From Longimicrobiales bacterium (GTDB taxonomy: Bacteria > Gemmatimonadota > Gemmatimonadetes > Longimicrobiales > Gaopeijiaceae): a stretch of 7,611 bases of DNA. Under the pieces are notes generated by a model. That model searched no databases. It saw only the letters and a program-made list of their open reading frames with translations, and was not told where the DNA came from. Position 1 is the first letter of the stretch; each line of letters starts with the position of its first letter. The stretch is taken from positions 1-7,611 of the forward strand of contig JAKMDG010000397.1 in the NCBI GenBank assembly GCA_022428035.1. The letters are read 5' to 3'. The position numbers were made by a program, and so were the translations under genes. Below are positions 4,780 to 7,611 of the stretch, one piece after another.

Positions 4780-5847
4780 TCAGGAGCCGCCCATCTGATC
4801 GTTGTCCCCGGGTCGATTCATCATCAGCGTCCGAATCGGGAACGGAATCTCGATTCCCTCGTCTCCAAATTTGCGGTGGAGGCGCTTGATGAACTCGTGG
4901 CGGATCGGACCCTGGCTTCGGAAGTCGCGGACCATCATGCGGACCTCGAAGTTGATGCTGGAGTCCGCGAAGGCGTTGAAGAGGAAGACCGGGTCCTCCC
5001 CCGGCACGCCTCCCTCCAGCTCATTCAGGACACCGCGGGCCACATCGAGCGCGATCCGTTCGACGTGCTCGAGGTCGGAGTCGTAGCTGATGCCGACACC
5101 CACCGTCACCCAGAGCGCCGGCCGGGGCAGGTTGTAATTCTTCACGCTCGCAGACGCGAGCAGTGAGTTGGGTACCGATACGAGATTCCCATCAGGGAAC
5201 GTCTGGATCGTCGTATTCCGGGCGCGGACGTCGGTGACCCACCCCTCTTCGCCGGAGCTCAGCTGGACATAGTCGCGCGGACGAACCTGCCGAGACAGGA
5301 TGATCTGCACGCCGGCGAAGAGATTTCCGAGCGTATCCTGAAGTGCGAGCGCCACAGCCAGGCCACCGATGCCGAGGGCAGTGATCAGCGGCGTGATGTC
5401 GATGCCGAGATTCTGCAGGATGATGAACAGCCCCAGGACCGCGACCGCGCCCTGCGCCAGGTTCACCACGAGTGAGGGGGAGCCCACGGATCCCTGAGAC
5501 GCGGCGGAAACCGACTCCACCACTCCCTTGGCTAGGCGCATGCCACCAACCGCAACAGACCCAATCAGTGTTACCGTGAGCACGTTCGACACAATCGGGA
5601 CGACCCATGCAGGCTCGTCCCCCAGCGTGCTGGCCAGGTACACGCCCGCAGCCGAAAGCCAGACGGTGGGAAGCCAGCGAATCGACTCCACCAGCAGATC
5701 ATCCCAGGTGAAGCGCGTTCCCCTGGTCAGCTTGTACAGGCGCGTGACCACCAGGCGCTCCATCAGGTAGCCCAGTGCAACACCCCCGAGCACGAAGACC
5801 GCGCGATGAACCCAGGGGGACTGCAGGACTTCGTTGATTTCGGTCAT
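4780..5847 (-). CDS. mscS: MscS-family mechanosensitive ion channel
   Basis: The 355-aa product is a small-conductance mechanosensitive channel that opens under membrane tension and releases solutes on osmotic downshock. Hydrophobic helices lie at about 13-35, 57-75, 82-106 and 126-146, followed by the pore helix (about 152-185). That gives two more membrane helices than the 286-aa E. coli MscS. The pore segment G-I-G-G-L-A-V-A-L-A-L-Q-D (159-171) aligns with the E. coli pore: Leu163 and Leu167 match the gate leucines 105 and 109. The hinge Gly113 is replaced by Asp171, as is common in this wider family, while Gly179 matches Gly121. The beta domain follows (R-P-R-D-Y-V at 189-194, P-D-G-N-L-V-S-V-P-N at 218-227), then the alpha/beta cage ending in I-E-I-P-F-P. 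The start is ATG but has no Shine-Dalgarno sequence. It diverges from prfC. Which MscS paralogue it represents cannot be told. Confidence 0.93.
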   Translation of the reverse strand: MTEINEVLQSPWVHRAVFVLGGVALGYLMERLVVTRLYKLTRGTRFTWDDLLVESIRWLPTVWLSAAGVYLASTLGDEPAWVVPIVSNVLTVTLIGSVAVGGMRLAKGVVESVSAASQGSVGSPSLVVNLAQGAVAVLGLFIILQNLGIDITPLITALGIGGLAVALALQDTLGNLFAGVQIILSRQVRPRDYVQLSSGEEGWVTDVRARNTTIQTFPDGNLVSVPNSLLASASVKNYNLPRPALWVTVGVGISYDSDLEHVERIALDVARGVLNELEGGVPGEDPVFLFNAFADSSINFEVRMMVRDFRSQGPIRHEFIKRLHRKFGDEGIEIPFPIRTLMMNRPGDNDQMGGS

Positions 5848-5856
5848 GACAGGGGG

Positions 5857-5915
5857 TCAGGTTCTGGTCTCGGGGTGACGCATTCTCGCAATCGGAGCAT
5901 CTTACTCAGGTTCTG
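5857..5915. promoter_or_regulatory. Divergent mscS-prfC control region with 10-bp direct repeat
   Basis: TCAGGTTCTG occurs at 5857-5866 and again at 5906-5915, 49 bp apart start to start, in the gap between the divergent genes (5848-6004). Two same-face sites would suit cooperative regulator binding, but a chance match is possible. No good -35/-10 pair is visible in either direction; TAAGAT on the minus strand (5899-5904) is the best -10-like hexamer. Neither flanking gene has a clear ribosome site. Confidence 0.3.
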
Positions 5916-6004
5916 TGCTCCGCGCCGCCGCAGTACGACCGGCGACCGCCATCACGGCCCCGGGACATGGACCCGCCCTCACCCTCACGACCTTCACCAG
6001 ACCC

Positions 6005-7611
6005 GTGGCTCTTCCAGACGCGGCGCTCGCCGACGAAATCGGCCGACGCCGTACCTTCGCCATCATCAGTCACCCCGATGCGGGGAAGACCACCCTCACC
6101 GAGAAGCTACTCCTGTATGGAGGCGCCATTCGGTCCGCAGGGTCGGTGAAGTCACGCCGGTCAGACCGCCACGCGACCTCCGACTGGCTCGAGATGGAGC
6201 AGGAGCGCGGCATTTCGATTACCGCGTCGGTCCTGCACTTCGATTATGAGGGCTTCCGGATCAACCTGCTGGACACGCCAGGTCACCAGGATTTCTCGGA
6301 AGACACCTACCGCGCTCTGACGGCCGCAGACAGCGCGATCATGCTGCTCGACAACCGAAAGGGCGTCGAGACCCAGACCCGAAAGCTCTTCAGCGTGTGC
6401 CGCAAGCGACGGCTACCGATCCACACGTTCGTCAACAAGTGTGACCGCGTGGGGGAAGACCCGCTGGGCCTGCTGGACGACGTGCAGGTCGAACTGGGTA
6501 TCGACTGCTTTGTCTCGACGTGGCCGGTACGCCGTGACGGGCGCCTCATCGGAGTCTACGACCGGGAGCGCGCCAAGATCTGCCTCTACTCTGACATGGG
6601 TGATCACGGGAAGAGCCGTCCGGACACGACACTCGTCGACCTCGAGAGCGACGAACTCGAAGCCGTCATCGGGACAGAGGGTGTCGAGCGCCTCGCTGAA
6701 GAGATCGACCTGATCGAGATTGCGGGGACGGAGGCCGATTACGAAGCCGTGGCCCGCGGCGAGGCCAGTCCGGTCTGCTTCGGATCGGCTCTCACGAACT
6801 TCGGCGTCGACGTCTTCCTCGAGCGCTTCCTCGCTCTGGCTCCACCGCCAACCGCGCGGGAGAGCACAGAGGGTGTCGTAGAGCCCGCCGAGCACCCCTT
6901 CTCGGGATTCGTATTCAAGGTGCAGGCCAACATGGATCCGCGTCACCGAGACCGAGTGGCCTTCGTGCGTGTCTGCTCCGGCGAGTTCGACGAGGGCGCC
7001 GAGGCCATCGTATCACGGACCGGGCAGAAACTTCGCCTGGCGCAACCTCAGGAGTTCATGGCCAGGGAGCGCGTCCATGCCGAGGCGAATGCCGTCGCAG
7101 GTGACGTCGTTGGCCTGCTCGATCGAGGGAGTCTTCGTGTAGGCGACACCGTCGCCGTCGGCCGACCGGTCGAGTACCCCGGCGTTCCTCGCTTCTCACC
7201 CGAGCACTTCGCGCAGATCCACATTGAAGACGCGCTGCGCAGGAAGCACCTGGATCGTGGACTTCGGCACCTCGCCGAGGAGGGCACGATCCTCCTGCTA
7301 TTCGCTCCGTCGATCACGGGCCCGATCCCGATCGTCGGCGCGGTGGGCAGCCTGCAGTTCGACGTCCTGCTCGATCGGCTCGAGCGGGAATACAGCGTGT
7401 CGGCACGACTGGAACGGCTGCCGTTCCACTGCGCACGATGGGTCACGGGGCCAGACAAGGCGATCGACAAAATCGCGAATGCGTACGGGCGAAGGCGCGT
7501 CGAAGACGCGGACGGTGCGGCGCTGATCCTGTTCGACAACGAATGGACACTCCGCCGCAGTATCGAGCAGGAGGAGGCACTGACCTTCCACGATGTTCAG
7601 CCGCGGAAGGC
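6005..7611 (+). CDS. prfC: Peptide chain release factor 3 (3' end cut by window)
   Basis: The product is RF3, the ribosomal GTPase that ejects RF1 or RF2 after translation termination. Counting from the GTG at 6005, 535 codons are visible. The G domain shows S-H-P-D-A-G-K-T (22-29), R-G-I-S-I-T (68-73), D-T-P-G-H (90-94) and N-K-C-D (144-147, Cys where Leu is usual). RF3-specific stretches include R-R-T-F-A-I-I-S, S-D-W-L-E-M-E, Q-A-N-M-D-P-R-H-R-D-R-V-A-F and I-V-G-A-V-G-S-L-Q-F-D-V. E. coli RF3 has 529 residues, and the visible end (L-T-F-H) aligns near its C terminus, so only a few codons seem missing. The frame is open back to 5879, with no ATG. GTG at 6005 is chosen because it gives an N terminus of the usual RF3 length before R-R-T-F; GTG at 5915 would add 30 residues of low-complexity Ala/Pro/Thr sequence. 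No Shine-Dalgarno sequence precedes either. Confidence 0.96.
   Translation, partial: MALPDAALADEIGRRRTFAIISHPDAGKTTLTEKLLLYGGAIRSAGSVKSRRSDRHATSDWLEMEQERGISITASVLHFDYEGFRINLLDTPGHQDFSEDTYRALTAADSAIMLLDNRKGVETQTRKLFSVCRKRRLPIHTFVNKCDRVGEDPLGLLDDVQVELGIDCFVSTWPVRRDGRLIGVYDRERAKICLYSDMGDHGKSRPDTTLVDLESDELEAVIGTEGVERLAEEIDLIEIAGTEADYEAVARGEASPVCFGSALTNFGVDVFLERFLALAPPPTARESTEGVVEPAEHPFSGFVFKVQANMDPRHRDRVAFVRVCSGEFDEGAEAIVSRTGQKLRLAQPQEFMARERVHAEANAVAGDVVGLLDRGSLRVGDTVAVGRPVEYPGVPRFSPEHFAQIHIEDALRRKHLDRGLRHLAEEGTILLLFAPSITGPIPIVGAVGSLQFDVLLDRLEREYSVSARLERLPFHCARWVTGPDKAIDKIANAYGRRRVEDADGAALILFDNEWTLRRSIEQEEALTFHDVQPRK

Noticed and set aside
5915..6004. Earlier GTG start for prfC
   Set aside because: It would add 30 Ala/Pro/Thr-rich residues not typical of RF3, and overlaps the direct repeat; not fully excluded because the start at 6005 also lacks a ribosome site.
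5967..6149. Small plus-strand open frame starting at an ATG near the prfC start
   Set aside because: It is in a different frame from RF3 and encodes Pro/Ser-rich sequence; the RF3 frame is the conserved one.
1..7611. Search by eye for tRNA, rRNA, riboswitch, insertion sequence, prophage or defence genes
   Set aside because: No tRNA-like cloverleaf, transposase, terminal inverted repeats or known defence domain was recognised; almost all of the window is taken up by the six genes.

Overview
This window is about 7.6 kb of high-GC, gene-dense bacterial DNA. It holds six protein genes and no recognisable RNA gene, insertion sequence or CRISPR array. The gene types suggest a Gemmatimonadota-like environmental bacterium: a Hanks-type kinase with partners, a lipoprotein of the DUF2911 family with the GANE motif, GTG starts, and third-position G/C preference. 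That assignment rests on remembered family resemblance only and is of low confidence; other high-GC phyla that use Ser/Thr kinases, such as Acidobacteriota and Myxococcota, are not excluded.

Left part (about 1-3870): a Ser/Thr phospho-signalling module. A membrane-anchored Ser/Thr kinase (90-1958, +) is followed on the same strand by a protein with one canonical and one degenerate FHA domain (2075-2794, +). Convergent to these is a PP2C-type phosphatase with a C-terminal membrane anchor (2840-3868, -). Kinase (writer), FHA protein (reader) and phosphatase (eraser) are thus together, and writer and eraser are both predicted to have their catalytic domains on the cytoplasmic face of the membrane. 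The most unusual feature is a short T-M-x-(L/I)-...-V-K-x-L segment. It occurs in the N-terminal tail of the kinase and again in the linker between the two FHA-like domains, and could be a shared phospho-threonine docking site.

Middle (about 3869-4755): a 201-bp divergent intergenic region with a candidate promoter for the phosphatase and a 7+7 inverted repeat, then a DUF2911-family lipoprotein gene (4070-4717, +). This gene ends at a perfect 14-bp-stem hairpin that separates it from the convergent channel gene.

Right part (4780-7611): a MscS-family mechanosensitive channel gene (4780-5847, -) diverges from prfC, peptide chain release factor 3 (from about 6005, +). prfC runs off the right edge and appears to lack only a few C-terminal codons. 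The intergenic region between them carries a 10-bp direct repeat, and neither flanking gene has a clear Shine-Dalgarno sequence.
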